This document shows, in pieces, positions 7,616 to 16,179 of a stretch of DNA of 64,000 nucleotides. Under the pieces are notes generated by a model, which saw only the letters and a program-made list of their open reading frames with translations, did no database searches and had not been told where the DNA came from. The stretch's first letter is position 1, and every line of letters starts with the position of its first letter. Source of the stretch: Aggregatilinea lenta (lineage in GTDB: Bacteria; Chloroflexota; Anaerolineae; Aggregatilineales; Aggregatilineaceae); assembly GCF_003569045.1 (NCBI RefSeq), contig NZ_BFCB01000002.1, forward strand, positions 868,001-932,000. Direction: 5' to 3'. Both the position numbers and the translations under genes were made by a program.

Positions 7616-10468
7616 ATGGACCGCCCTGTTCTCGTCTTGATCGACGGCCACGCCCTCGCCTATCGCCAGTTCTTCGCCCTGCCCATTCAAGGCTTCAGCA
7701 CGCGCAGCGGCGAACCGACCAACGCCGTCTATGGCTTCGCGCGCACCCTGATCGACATCCTTAACGAGCACCCGGTCTACCTGGCCGTCGCGTTCGACCG
7801 GGGCATGTCGGGCCGCGACGAGCTGTTCGAGGAATACAAAGGCACGCGCGAGAAGATGCCCGACGAGATGCGCACGCAGATGGCGCGCATTCGCGAGCTG
7901 ATCCAGGCGTTCAACATCCCGATCCTGGAACTGGAAGGCTACGAGGCCGACGACGTGCTCGGCTCCATCGCGCCGCAAGCGGAAAGCGAAGGCTGCTCGG
8001 TGCGCATCATCACCGGCGACCGCGACCTGCTGCAATTGATCACCGACTGCACCAGCGTGCAGCTGCCCGGCAAGCGCCAGGGCGACGCGCAGATCTATGA
8101 CGTGGACCGCTTCCACGAGGAATACGACGGCCTGGAGCCGCTGCAATTGGTCGATCTCAAGGGACTGATGGGCGACAACTCCGACAACATCCCCGGCGTG
8201 AAGGGCATCGGGCAGAAGGGCGCGCAGAAGCTGATCAAAGCCTACGGCTCGGTGGCGAACCTCTACGACCACCTGGACGAAATCAAAGGCTCCACGCACG
8301 ACAAGCTCGAAGCCTCACGGGATCTGGCCTTTCTCTCGCGCGAGCTGGCGCGCATCCGCACCGACGTGCCGGTGACCATCGCGCTGCCGTCCTGCGTCGC
8401 GCACGATTACGAGTACGACAAGGTCGAGGCGCTGTTCCGCGCGCTGGAATTCCGCTCGTTGATCGACCACCTGCCCGGCGCGCCGAGACACACCGAGGCC
8501 AGCGGCCCGGTCCAGCAGCTCTCGATGTTCGAGGTCGCGCAGGCCCCGCAGGAGACCGTGCCGGAAGAAGCGCCGGTCCCCTTCGCCATCGTGGACGACG
8601 ACGAGAAGCTGGCGGTGCTGGTCGCGCGGCTGAACGCGGCGGAGGCGATCACGTTTGACGTGGAGACGACCTCCATCGACCGCATGTTGGGCGATCTGGT
8701 CGGGATCTCGCTCTCCGTGGACGGCGGCGAGGGCTACTACCTCCCGGTGGGGCACATCGCCACCAACGCGCCCCACTCCACCGAGGTCACGCAGCCGGAT
8801 CTGGTCGAGGGCCACACGCCGAAGCAGATCCCGCTCAAACAGGTGATGGACGCGATCCGCCCGGCCATGACCAACCCGGCCATCCCCAAGTACGCGCACA
8901 ACGCGTCCTACGACCTCGTCATGATGCGCCGCTACGGGATCGACGTACAGCCGATCACCTTCGACACGATGGTCGCGGAATGGGTCTGCGACCCCACCAG
9001 CCGCAACCTGGGCCTGAAGAACCTCGCCTGGGTGCGTACCGGCGTGCGCATGACCGAGATCAGTGACCTGATCGGCACGGGCAAGAATCAGATCACGATG
9101 GACCGCGTGCCCGTCGAGCGCGCCGCGCCCTACGCCGCCGCCGACGCCGTGCTGACGCACCGGCTGGTCGATTTGTTGAAGCCGGAGCTGGAGGAGCGCA
9201 ACGCCTGGACCCTGTTCAGCGAGATCGAGATGCCGCTGGTGCCGGTCATCGCGGACATGGAAATGAACGGCGTGCTGCTCGACGTGGATTACCTGCGCGC
9301 CCTCAGCAAGGACCTGGGCGAGCGGCTGGCGACCATCGCGGACGAGATTTACGCGCTCAGCGACGGACCCTTCAACATCGGCAGCCCCAAGCAGCTCAAC
9401 GAAATCCTCTTCGACCGGCTGAAGCTGCCCACCGAGGGCCTGCGCAAGACCACGCACGGCCTCAGCACCGCCGCCGACGTGCTCGACAGCCTGCGCGACG
9501 CGCACCCGATCGTGGAGCGCATCCTGGCGTGGCGCGAGCTGAGCAAGCTGCAAAGCACCTACGTGGACGCGCTGCCCACCCTGATCAACCCGAACACCGG
9601 GCGCGTCCACACGCACTTCAACCAGACCGGCACGGCCACCGGGCGCGTATCGTCCATCGACCCCAACCTGCAGAATATCCCCGTGCGCACCGAGGAGGGC
9701 CGCCGCGTGCGCCACGCCTTCATCACGCCGGAGGGGTGCAGCCTGCTGGCCGTGGACTACAGCCAGGTCGAACTGCGCATCCTGGCCCATTACAGCCAGG
9801 ACGAAGCGCTGCTGCAAGCCTTCCGCAACGGCGTGGACATTCACCGCGCGACGGCGGCGGCGGTCTACAGCGTGCCGCTCAACTCGGTGACGTACGAGCA
9901 GCGCAGCTTCGCCAAATCGGTGAACTTCGGGCTGATGTACGGCATGGGCGCGTTCCGGCTGGCGCGTGACAGCGAACTCACCCTGGCCGAAGCGGAAGAC
10001 TTCATCACCAACTATTTCCAGCAGTTCCCCGGCGTGCGCAAGTACCTCGACCAATCGCTGGAACACGCCCGCCAGCGCGGCTACGTCGAGACGCTGCTGG
10101 GGCGGCGGCGCTACTTCCCCGTGCTCAAGGACCAGGGCGGCAAGCCCTCGCGCACGCCCGCCTACCAGCGCGCCGAACGCGAAGCGATCAACATGCCGGT
10201 GCAGGGCACGGCGGCGGACATCATCAAGATCGCCATGATCGATCTGTCCCAGGCGTTGAAGGACGGCGGCTTCCAGTCCAAGATGATCCTCCAGGTGCAC
10301 GACGAATTGGTGCTCGAAGGCCCGGACGAGGAAATGGACCGCGTCGCGCCGCTGGTAATGGACGTGATGGAGTCGGCTTTCACGCTCGACGCGCCGCTGC
10401 GCGCCGACGCCCGCATCGGGCAGAACTGGGCGGAGATGACGCCCTACGAGCGCGAGCCATCCCGGTAG
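7616..10468 (+). CDS. polA: DNA polymerase I
   Basis: 950 residues with the full Pol I layout: a 5'-nuclease domain (about 1-290, LIDGHALAYRQFFAL and the Asp cluster YEADDVLGS / GDNSDNIPGVKGIG), a 3'-5' exonuclease domain (about 330-510) and a family-A polymerase domain (about 570-950). Proofreading looks intact: FDVETT (Exo I), YAHNASYD (Exo II) and YAAADA (Exo III) all keep their acidic residues. Polymerase motifs A (DYSQVELR), B (RSFAKSVNFGLMYG) and C (QVHDE) are present. The enzyme removes RNA primers and fills gaps in lagging-strand synthesis and repair. The start at 7616 is chosen over an in-frame ATG at 7508 because AAAAGGAT precedes it and the protein then begins at the conserved LVLIDG strand. 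Confidence 0.97.
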   Translation: MDRPVLVLIDGHALAYRQFFALPIQGFSTRSGEPTNAVYGFARTLIDILNEHPVYLAVAFDRGMSGRDELFEEYKGTREKMPDEMRTQMARIRELIQAFNIPILELEGYEADDVLGSIAPQAESEGCSVRIITGDRDLLQLITDCTSVQLPGKRQGDAQIYDVDRFHEEYDGLEPLQLVDLKGLMGDNSDNIPGVKGIGQKGAQKLIKAYGSVANLYDHLDEIKGSTHDKLEASRDLAFLSRELARIRTDVPVTIALPSCVAHDYEYDKVEALFRALEFRSLIDHLPGAPRHTEASGPVQQLSMFEVAQAPQETVPEEAPVPFAIVDDDEKLAVLVARLNAAEAITFDVETTSIDRMLGDLVGISLSVDGGEGYYLPVGHIATNAPHSTEVTQPDLVEGHTPKQIPLKQVMDAIRPAMTNPAIPKYAHNASYDLVMMRRYGIDVQPITFDTMVAEWVCDPTSRNLGLKNLAWVRTGVRMTEISDLIGTGKNQITMDRVPVERAAPYAAADAVLTHRLVDLLKPELEERNAWTLFSEIEMPLVPVIADMEMNGVLLDVDYLRALSKDLGERLATIADEIYALSDGPFNIGSPKQLNEILFDRLKLPTEGLRKTTHGLSTAADVLDSLRDAHPIVERILAWRELSKLQSTYVDALPTLINPNTGRVHTHFNQTGTATGRVSSIDPNLQNIPVRTEEGRRVRHAFITPEGCSLLAVDYSQVELRILAHYSQDEALLQAFRNGVDIHRATAAAVYSVPLNSVTYEQRSFAKSVNFGLMYGMGAFRLARDSELTLAEAEDFITNYFQQFPGVRKYLDQSLEHARQRGYVETLLGRRRYFPVLKDQGGKPSRTPAYQRAEREAINMPVQGTAADIIKIAMIDLSQALKDGGFQSKMILQVHDELVLEGPDEEMDRVAPLVMDVMESAFTLDAPLRADARIGQNWAEMTPYEREPSR

Positions 10469-10492
10469 CGTCTTGCTAGCCCATTTGTGATC

Positions 10493-10740
10493 CGTAGGGG
10501 CGGGTTTGCAACCCGCCTGCTTTTCTTGGCCCTGACTCAAACCGCAAACGAGGTCCAGACAAACACCCCCTGGATATGGTTTTCTCCCCTCTCCAGCCCA
10601 GACTGGAGAGGGGCCGGGGGTGAGGTCTGCTCGTGAAAGGACCAATTTGTAAATGTGCATAGAGCCGCCCGGCTCTTGCTTTTTCCCCTTCTCCCGCACG
10701 GAAGAGAAACCAGCGTAGGGGCGTATGGCCATACGCCCCA
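10493..10740. repeat. Composite of family-A and family-B palindromic repeats
   Basis: Three elements lie in this stretch. A family-A hairpin at 10493-10520 (CGTAGGGGCGGGTTTGCAAC...) could also act as the polA terminator, as TTTTC follows it. A family-B hairpin at 10583-10629 is followed by CCGGGGGTGAGGT. A second family-A hairpin lies at 10714-10740. The rest of the gap 10469-10916 shows no gene. Confidence 0.75.
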
Positions 10741-10916
10741 CCCACCCCAAACGTTTGAAACGTAAATTCCGGCGAGGGCGGCGCATCACAGCCGCCGGAC
10801 CGGGCACAGGTACCGCTTGCATGAATCGCCCGACGATGCAATGATGGAGGGCGGCTGGCCTATAGGCCAGTCACCATCGCACAGCACAATGGTCCGGGGG
10901 GACAATAATCGCTGCC

Positions 10917-11219
10917 ATGACTGCCTTAATGTTGCCCATTGCTTACCATCTTGAGATCTACGAACCCGACACCCCGCACGTCATCGCGGCGGCCTTCGCC
11001 AGCAGCACGCCTTTCCAACGCATCAGCGCCGGCGACGTCATCAACCCGATTAGCTGCAACGACGACAGCTTCCCGCCCGCCTATCTGCGTGTGGTCAACG
11101 TAGAGCACATCATCCTGCAAACCGAGGATCACATCGACCACAAGGTCCTGGTCTTCACCGAGCGCCTGCGCGAGCAGACTCCTGACGCCCGGCTGGAGAT
11201 CGTCGCCAGCGCCGGCTGA
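10917..11219 (+). CDS. Small hypothetical protein
   Basis: 100 residues, acidic, no signal peptide, membrane segment or Cys pair. The sequence has alternating strands and helices (YHLEIYEPDTPHVIAAAFASSTPFQRISAGDVINP...VNVEHIILQTEDHIDHKVLVFTE). This could be a small alpha/beta or barrel domain, but I do not recognise the family. Codon usage matches its neighbours and a long clean frame in GC-rich DNA with good third-position bias supports it being real. The ribosome site is weak. It stands alone between polA and the PfpI-family gene. Confidence 0.65.
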   Translation: MTALMLPIAYHLEIYEPDTPHVIAAAFASSTPFQRISAGDVINPISCNDDSFPPAYLRVVNVEHIILQTEDHIDHKVLVFTERLREQTPDARLEIVASAG

Positions 11220-11530
11220 TTCGGCCTGCGCCAACGCTCAGGTCGGCGCTTGCCGGTCGCGGCGGCGTGCAGTCCGCCGAAGGGCCATGCTGCGTCGTAG
11301 GCCCACCTCACATCCACCCAATCGCGCCTATCCCACGGCACGCCACGGCGTTGCCGTGCCCCTCATTCCCCCTTTCACCGCGCAACTAATCGCGCCCGGC
11401 GGGGATTGTCATTATAATCATGGGGTTCATTCAAATCCGGCGATTACCCTCTGGACTGCGCTGTGCAAGCATGAGTGGGTATAATAGCCGGGTTACACAC
11501 TTTTTTTGAGGTCAGAGAGAACTCAAACTT
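11220..11530. other. Gap upstream of the PfpI-family gene, with a candidate -10
   Basis: No convincing gene. TATAAT at 11480-11485, with no good -35, lies 46 bases before the next start codon. GAGGTCAGAGAGA forms a weak Shine-Dalgarno region. Confidence 0.4.
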
Positions 11531-12136
11531 ATGGCTAGAAATGTTCTGGTCACCCTATTTGACGACGTTGACACCCTGGACTTTTGCGGTCCCCTTGAGG
11601 TGTTTGCCATCACCGGACAGCGCGCGACGGGGCTGGTGCCCTTCGCGGTAACCACCGTCGCCGAGCGGCGCTCCCCGCCGATCACCACACGCAGCGGTCT
11701 GTGGATTACGCCCTACTACAGCTTTGCCGACGCCGTTCAGGCCGACATCCTGATCATCCCCGGCGGGCTGGGCGCGCGCCACGAGCGCAAGAATCCGCAG
11801 ATGCTCAGCTTCATCCGCGAGCAGGCCAAAAACGCCGAGATCGTGCTGTCGATCTGCACCGGCGCACTGCTCCTGGGCGCGACGGGTCTGCTCGATGGGC
11901 TGACGGCCACCACGCATCACGGCGCGCTCGACGAGCTGGCGACCATCGCCCCCGCCTGCACGGTGGTGGGTGGCCCGCGCTATGTGGACAACGGCAAGGT
12001 GATCACCTCGGCAGGCATCACCGCCGGGCTGGACACGGCACTGTACGTCGTGCAGCGGCTGTTGGGGGTCGCCACCGCGCGCGAAACGGCTTCGCACATG
12101 GAATTTGTCTGGGAGCCAATCGAGCAACACCCGTAA
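11531..12136 (+). CDS. DJ-1/PfpI-family glutamine-amidotransferase-like protein
   Basis: 201 residues, a single class I glutamine-amidotransferase-like domain. Visible hallmarks are the N-terminal DDVDTLDFCGPLEVF (with the conserved acidic residue of the GPxEVF motif), LIIPGG, and the nucleophile-elbow SICTGALLLGATGLL with the reactive Cys at about residue 118, followed by TTHH. This subgroup includes isonitrile hydratases and the N-terminal domain of GlxA-type AraC regulators; here no DNA-binding domain follows. A hydratase or chaperone/deglycase-like role is possible, but substrate cannot be told from sequence. Single gene, with its own candidate promoter. Confidence 0.88.
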   Translation: MARNVLVTLFDDVDTLDFCGPLEVFAITGQRATGLVPFAVTTVAERRSPPITTRSGLWITPYYSFADAVQADILIIPGGLGARHERKNPQMLSFIREQAKNAEIVLSICTGALLLGATGLLDGLTATTHHGALDELATIAPACTVVGGPRYVDNGKVITSAGITAGLDTALYVVQRLLGVATARETASHMEFVWEPIEQHP

Positions 12137-12242
12137 CAGGTTTTGCCCCCCATCGAACCAACTGCACAGCTCGTGAGTAGTATCAGAAGAGGGGTTTGTA
12201 CGAACCTGCCCGGCGTTTTGACAAGTTGAACAACTCGGTCAC

Positions 12243-12271
12243 TTGCAAAATGGCCGAGCGTGGTATATAAG
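12243..12271 (+). promoter_or_regulatory. Candidate promoter of the oligopeptide-binding protein gene
   Basis: TTGCAA, 17-base spacer, TATAAG. If used, it gives a 5' leader of about 380 bases before the start codon at 12658. A perfect TTGACA at 12218 has no matching -10. Confidence 0.5.
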
Positions 12272-12313
12272 ATTTAGGGACATCTGGTCCGTTGTGCTTG
12301 GCTGTTGTACCCA

Positions 12314-12373
12314 GACTGGAATAGACTCACGGGCGACACTATGCAGACGATCGACAGCTATTCCAATCCAGTC
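12314..12373 (+). other. Inverted repeat in the leader of the oligopeptide-binding gene
   Basis: GACTGGAATAG at 12314-12324 pairs with CTATTCC...CCAGTC ending at 12373, with a three-base bulge and a 33-base loop. It lies about 45 bases after the candidate promoter and would form in the RNA leader. Confidence 0.5.
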
Positions 12374-12563
12374 CTATATCAGATCATACGTACCAACTGC
12401 ATCGCTTTGTCACTAGCGCGCTGAATGTGAAGCCCCCTGCAAGGCTCCGTCTGCGCGCGTATTGTTTTACGAGCTGGTTCCAACTTAGTTTTAGGCGACT
12501 TAAAACCACTTTTTGAAGCCGGAAGCCAGCAACTTTGTAGCCGGAAGGAGGCGCACCGAGCCA

Positions 12564-12609
12564 ACTGTCTGACCACGCTTGCCGGGGCGACGTGGCCGGT
12601 CAGGACAGT
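12564..12609 (+). other. Long imperfect hairpin just before the oligopeptide-binding gene
   Basis: ACTGTC-TGACC-ACG at 12564-12577 pairs with CGT-GGCC-GGTCA-G-GACAGT ending at 12609, leaving a GC-rich loop. It ends 49 bases before the ATG. No known riboswitch consensus was recognised. Confidence 0.5.
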
Positions 12610-12657
12610 AGCATTCCAATCGAATTGTTGACCAGACAGCTCTAGAAGGAGCGAAGA

Positions 12658-14427
12658 ATGCTTAAAATCAAGAAGCAGGCACTCCCTACCATTCTCGTTT
12701 TGATGAGCATGGTTTTGGCGCTCGTGCCAACCGGATTTGCCCTCGCGAATAATGTGGACTTCACGCTGACCAGCGTGATGCAGGCCGCCGAGCCTGTAAC
12801 TTACTACGTGACCGACAGCGCGCAGATCAGCTCGCTGGACCCGGCCCGCGCGACCGACGAAGTGTCGATCACCGCGATCGAAAACCTGTTCCTGGGCCTG
12901 ACGGACTCTGACCCGACGACCCCCGGCAACATCAACCCCGAGCTGGCCACCAGTTGGGAAACCAGCGAAGACGGCCTGACCTGGACGTTCACCCTGCGCG
13001 ACGACGTGCCGTGGGTGCGTTGGGACCCGGTGAGCGACGAAGGTGAAGTGCTGCGCAACGTGACCGCGCAGGACTTCGTCTACGGCATCCAGCGTGCGTG
13101 CGACCCGCGTATTGCGGACCTGTACGGCGCCGTGGCAGCCTCCGTTATCGCGGGCTGCGATGAAATCCACACCAAGGACATCACCGAAGTGACCGACGCC
13201 GACTACGACCTCGTTCAGGTCGAAGCCCTCGACGACACGACGCTGGCGATCACCCTGCAGTTCCCGGCGGGCTTCTTCTTCAGCATGACCACCATGTGGA
13301 TGCTGCGCCCGGTTCCGCAGGAAATCATCCAGGAATACGGCGACGACTGGACCGAGCTGGGTAACCTGACCACCAACGGCCCGTTCGTGCTGGACGAGTG
13401 GGTGCGCGGCGTGCGCCGTGTGTATGCCACCAACCCGTACCTTCCCGAAGATCTGCGCGGCCCCGGTAACGTGGAACGCGTCGTCGTGACCATCGTGGAA
13501 GACGCCGGTACGACCCTGGCCCTGTACCAGGACAATCAGGTGGACCGCTCTGGCGTGCCCGCCGCCGAAGTGCAGTCGATCCTCAGCGATCCGGACTACC
13601 AGGACCAGCTGAGCCAGGTCTCCGACCTCGTGGTGTACTACTTCGCGTTCGCGTACGACAAGGAACCGTTCGGTGACGTTCATGCTCGCCGCGCGTTCTC
13701 CGCAGCCGTCGACCGCAACGCCTTCATCCAGGAGATCGTCCAGGGCCGTGGTGTCCCGATGATCCACCTGACCCCGCCCGGCATGGTGGGCGCGCCGCCC
13801 ATCAACGAAGTGGGTGTTGGCTACGATCCTGAGTTCGCCGCCGCCGAAATGGAAGCAGCGGGTTTCCCGGGCTGCGAAGGCTTCCCGAACATCGAGATCG
13901 TGACCTACCAGGGCGCTGGCACCTGGGCCGAGTTCCTGGCCGCGTCGGTTGAGCGCGAACTGGGCTGCGACCCGAACGTCTTCACCATCGAAGAACAGGA
14001 ATTCTCGGTGCTGCTCGAGGCCACGGACCCGGACAACGCTTCCGAAGATCGTCCCAACATGTGGACGCTCGGTTGGGGCCCCGACTATCCTGACGCCAAC
14101 AACTGGGTCTTCGACGCTGGCCTGCTGGCCTGCGAAGCGGAAAACAGCGTGAAGCGTCCCTGCACCGAGATCGACGACCTGATCGCTCAGGCTGCCGAGG
14201 AATCGGATCAGGCTGTCCGCGCCGAGCTGTACTACCGCGTCGAGGAAATGGCCTTCGGTCCTGAGGGCGAATACCCGATCATCCCGCTCTACATGCGTAC
14301 GGTCTATCAGCTCACCAAGTCGTGGGTCACCGGCCCGCTGGACACCGACGGTGTCATCGGCGGCGCGCACTACGACTGGCGTACGATCGACCAGGAATCG
14401 CAGTTGGCGGCTCGCTCCGGGTCGTAA
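12658..14427 (+). CDS. ABC transporter substrate-binding protein, oligopeptide/dipeptide family (SBP family 5)
   Basis: 589 residues. Sec signal peptide 1-31 (LKIKKQALPTILVLMSMVLALVPTGFALA). There is no lipobox Cys, so it is secreted or held by other means. The body is a family-5 extracellular solute-binding protein: the start TYYVTDSAQISSLDPARATDEVS, the central TTNGPFVLDEWVRGVRRVYATNPY and DKEPFGDVHARRAFSAAVDRNAFIQEI, and the late WTLGWGPDYPDANNW are all typical. It would capture peptides or similar solutes outside the membrane. No permease or ATPase genes lie nearby, so it is an orphan here. AAGGAG lies 7 bases before the ATG. Codon use looks highly biased, suggesting strong expression. 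Confidence 0.92.
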   Translation: MLKIKKQALPTILVLMSMVLALVPTGFALANNVDFTLTSVMQAAEPVTYYVTDSAQISSLDPARATDEVSITAIENLFLGLTDSDPTTPGNINPELATSWETSEDGLTWTFTLRDDVPWVRWDPVSDEGEVLRNVTAQDFVYGIQRACDPRIADLYGAVAASVIAGCDEIHTKDITEVTDADYDLVQVEALDDTTLAITLQFPAGFFFSMTTMWMLRPVPQEIIQEYGDDWTELGNLTTNGPFVLDEWVRGVRRVYATNPYLPEDLRGPGNVERVVVTIVEDAGTTLALYQDNQVDRSGVPAAEVQSILSDPDYQDQLSQVSDLVVYYFAFAYDKEPFGDVHARRAFSAAVDRNAFIQEIVQGRGVPMIHLTPPGMVGAPPINEVGVGYDPEFAAAEMEAAGFPGCEGFPNIEIVTYQGAGTWAEFLAASVERELGCDPNVFTIEEQEFSVLLEATDPDNASEDRPNMWTLGWGPDYPDANNWVFDAGLLACEAENSVKRPCTEIDDLIAQAAEESDQAVRAELYYRVEEMAFGPEGEYPIIPLYMRTVYQLTKSWVTGPLDTDGVIGGAHYDWRTIDQESQLAARSGS

Positions 14428-14453
14428 CTGCGACCAGTTTCACTTGGTCCATT

Positions 14454-14489
14454 CCGGCGGTGCTGACCAGCACCGCCGGTTTTGTTTTC
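14454..14489 (+). terminator. Rho-independent terminator of the oligopeptide-binding gene
   Basis: CCGGCGGTGCTG, four-base loop, CAGCACCGCCGG-type stem with TTTTGTTTT after it. Perfect stem, 27 bases past the stop codon. Confidence 0.95.
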
Positions 14490-14539
14490 GGACTCCCACG
14501 CATCATACGATTCAACAAATTGAACCGGTTATCATTATC

Positions 14540-14564
14540 GTAGGGGCGGGGCTTGCTCCGCCCG
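14540..14564. repeat. Family-A hairpin repeat
   Basis: CGTAGGGGCGGGGCTTGCTC-CGCCC palindrome, 32 bases before the second foldback element. Confidence 0.75.
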
Positions 14565-14595
14565 GCTCTGGCCTTATCCCCCTTCCCTCCGTTTG

Positions 14596-14908
14596 CGGTA
14601 CTGCTGGCGAACGCGACGCGACGTTGTTTCGTAGGGGCGGGTTTCTAACCCATACGCATTAAGTTAAGCATTTCCGAGGGGAACACGGCCTTTCGTAGGG
14701 GCGGGGCTTGCCCCGCCCGTTGAGAGAAAAGCCGGGTAGGGCAAGCCCTACCCCTACGGGCACAACCGCTCGCGCTTTGCGTTGACGCCAGGGGAAACCG
14801 TTACGTTTGGGTCGTTAGCTTAATGCCTATGGGTTCCTAACCCGCCCGGTAGGGGGAAGTTGTGAACTGCCCCTACAAAACCAATTCGCCAACAGCGTCG
14901 CTTGCGTG
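14596..14908. repeat. Foldback repeat, copy 2
   Basis: It matches 2465-2770 at both ends in the same orientation, but the interior block 14635-14760 matches the reverse complement of the copy-1 interior. It contains three GTAGGGGC-type hairpins. The ends are inverted-repeat-like (CTGCTGGCGAA at 14601 against the complement of TTCGCCAACAG at 14885). This element fills most of the gap before the ornithine carbamoyltransferase gene. Confidence 0.75.
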
Positions 14909-15052
14909 GAGTGATTTTCCCGCCGCGAGCCTGCCAATTTGTCGCCGCCGTTTGCCTGACGCGCGGACAGCGCAAGCCCGCTCGTTGTGCTATACTAGCG
15001 GATTACATCAAACCTTGTACCCGTGACGCAAGGCGCACCAAAGGATCGGCAT

Positions 15053-16024
15053 GTGAAACACTTTCTCGAACTGGCTGATTGGACTTCATCGGACCTGTGG
15101 GATATGCTGCAGCTGGCCGTCGACCTCAAAGAGGAATGGCGCGACGGCGGCAATGAGCCTATTCTGAAGGGGAAGGCGCTGGGCATGATCTTCCAGAAGC
15201 CGTCCCTGCGCACCCGCGTGAGCTTCGAGATGGGCATGGTCCACCTCGGCGGCTATGCGCTCTATCTCAGCCCGCAGGAAATTGGCCTGGGCAAACGCGA
15301 GAGCATCGCCGACATCGCCCGCGTGATGGGCGGCTATGTCGACATCGTTATGGCGCGCACCTTCGCGCACGATCACGTCCTTGAGCTGGCGAAGTGGAGT
15401 CCCGTCCCGATCATCAACGGCCTGACCGACTACAACCATCCCTGCCAGGGCATGGCCGACCTGCTGACCATCTACGAAGAATTCGACCGTCTGCAAGGGC
15501 TGCACCTCGCCTACGTCGGCGACAGCAACAACGTGGCGACCAGCCTGTTGATGGGCGCGGCCCAGTTCGGTATGAAGATGACCATCGGCAGCCCCGAAGG
15601 CTACCAGCTTGGCCAGGACGTCATCGCCGCCGCGCGCGAAATCGCGCATGACGGGTTCAGCATCGAGATGACGACCGATCCCGTGGCCGCCGTCGAAGGC
15701 GCGGACGTGGTCTACACCGACACCTGGACCAGCATGGGCCAGGAAGAGGAACTCGAAAAGCGCAAGCAAATCTTCCCACCCTTCCAGGTCAACGACGCGC
15801 TGCTGAGCCACGCCGCCGATCACGTCATCGTCATGCACTGCCTGCCCGCGCATCGCGGCGACGAGATCACTGACGAAGTCGCAGACGGCCCGCACTCGCG
15901 GCTGTTCCCGCAGGCCGAAAACCGGATGCACGCGCAGAAAGCCATCATGGCGACACTGCTCCGCGACGCCGGCAAATCGTCTAAGAAAAAGGATGAGAAA
16001 GACAAAAAGAAGCACAAGAAATAA
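15053..16024 (+). CDS. argF: Ornithine carbamoyltransferase
   Basis: 323 residues from the GTG at 15053. The enzyme joins carbamoyl phosphate and ornithine to give citrulline in arginine synthesis, or runs in reverse in catabolism. Motifs in order are SLRTR (carbamoyl-phosphate loop, about residue 45), HPCQ (about 123) and the ornithine-binding HCLPAHR (about 263). The GTG is chosen over the in-frame GTG at 15023 because AAAGGA lies 7 bases upstream and the protein then starts [10 protein letters not shown], typical of the family. Unusual: after the normal end (about LLRDAG) there is a tail of about 15 residues, mostly Lys with some Asp/Glu ([14 protein letters not shown]). No other arginine genes lie nearby. 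TATACT at 14991 may be its -10. Confidence 0.95.
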   Translation: MKHFLELADWTSSDLWDMLQLAVDLKEEWRDGGNEPILKGKALGMIFQKPSLRTRVSFEMGMVHLGGYALYLSPQEIGLGKRESIADIARVMGGYVDIVMARTFAHDHVLELAKWSPVPIINGLTDYNHPCQGMADLLTIYEEFDRLQGLHLAYVGDSNNVATSLLMGAAQFGMKMTIGSPEGYQLGQDVIAAAREIAHDGFSIEMTTDPVAAVEGADVVYTDTWTSMGQEEELEKRKQIFPPFQVNDALLSHAADHVIVMHCLPAHRGDEITDEVADGPHSRLFPQAENRMHAQKAIMATLLRDAGKSSKKKDEKDKKKHKK

Positions 16025-16088
16025 CTTCTCGGATCGCAGCAGCGCGACCAGCGCATGCGCACAACCGGTGAAACCAGACACCCCCACG

Positions 16089-16115
16089 CGTAGGGACAGG
16101 GTGCTTGTCCCTGCG
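16089..16115. repeat. Family-A hairpin repeat
   Basis: CGTAGGGACAGGGTGCTTGT-CCCTGCG palindrome between argF and the TPR gene. It could form at the 3' end of the argF transcript but has no T-run. Confidence 0.65.
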
Positions 16116-16179
16116 CCGGTTCTTGTCACCGTTCGCTGCTGACCCGGTCGGAACCGTTCAAACGAGGATAAAGCGCGAT

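Noticed and set aside
8315-10822. 835-residue open frame on the minus strand opposite polA
   Set aside because: It is the antisense shadow of polA, His/Arg/Val-rich with no domain, and polA has every expected motif.
11390-11450. tRNA-like T-arm (GGTTCATTCAAATCC)
   Set aside because: No matching acceptor or anticodon stems could be paired.
12541-12657. Known riboswitch upstream of the peptide-binding protein
   Set aside because: The stems are real, but I could not match any conserved riboswitch core.
12379-14370. 663-residue minus-strand frame opposite the peptide-binding protein
   Set aside because: No recognisable family; the plus-strand product is a clear exported SBP.
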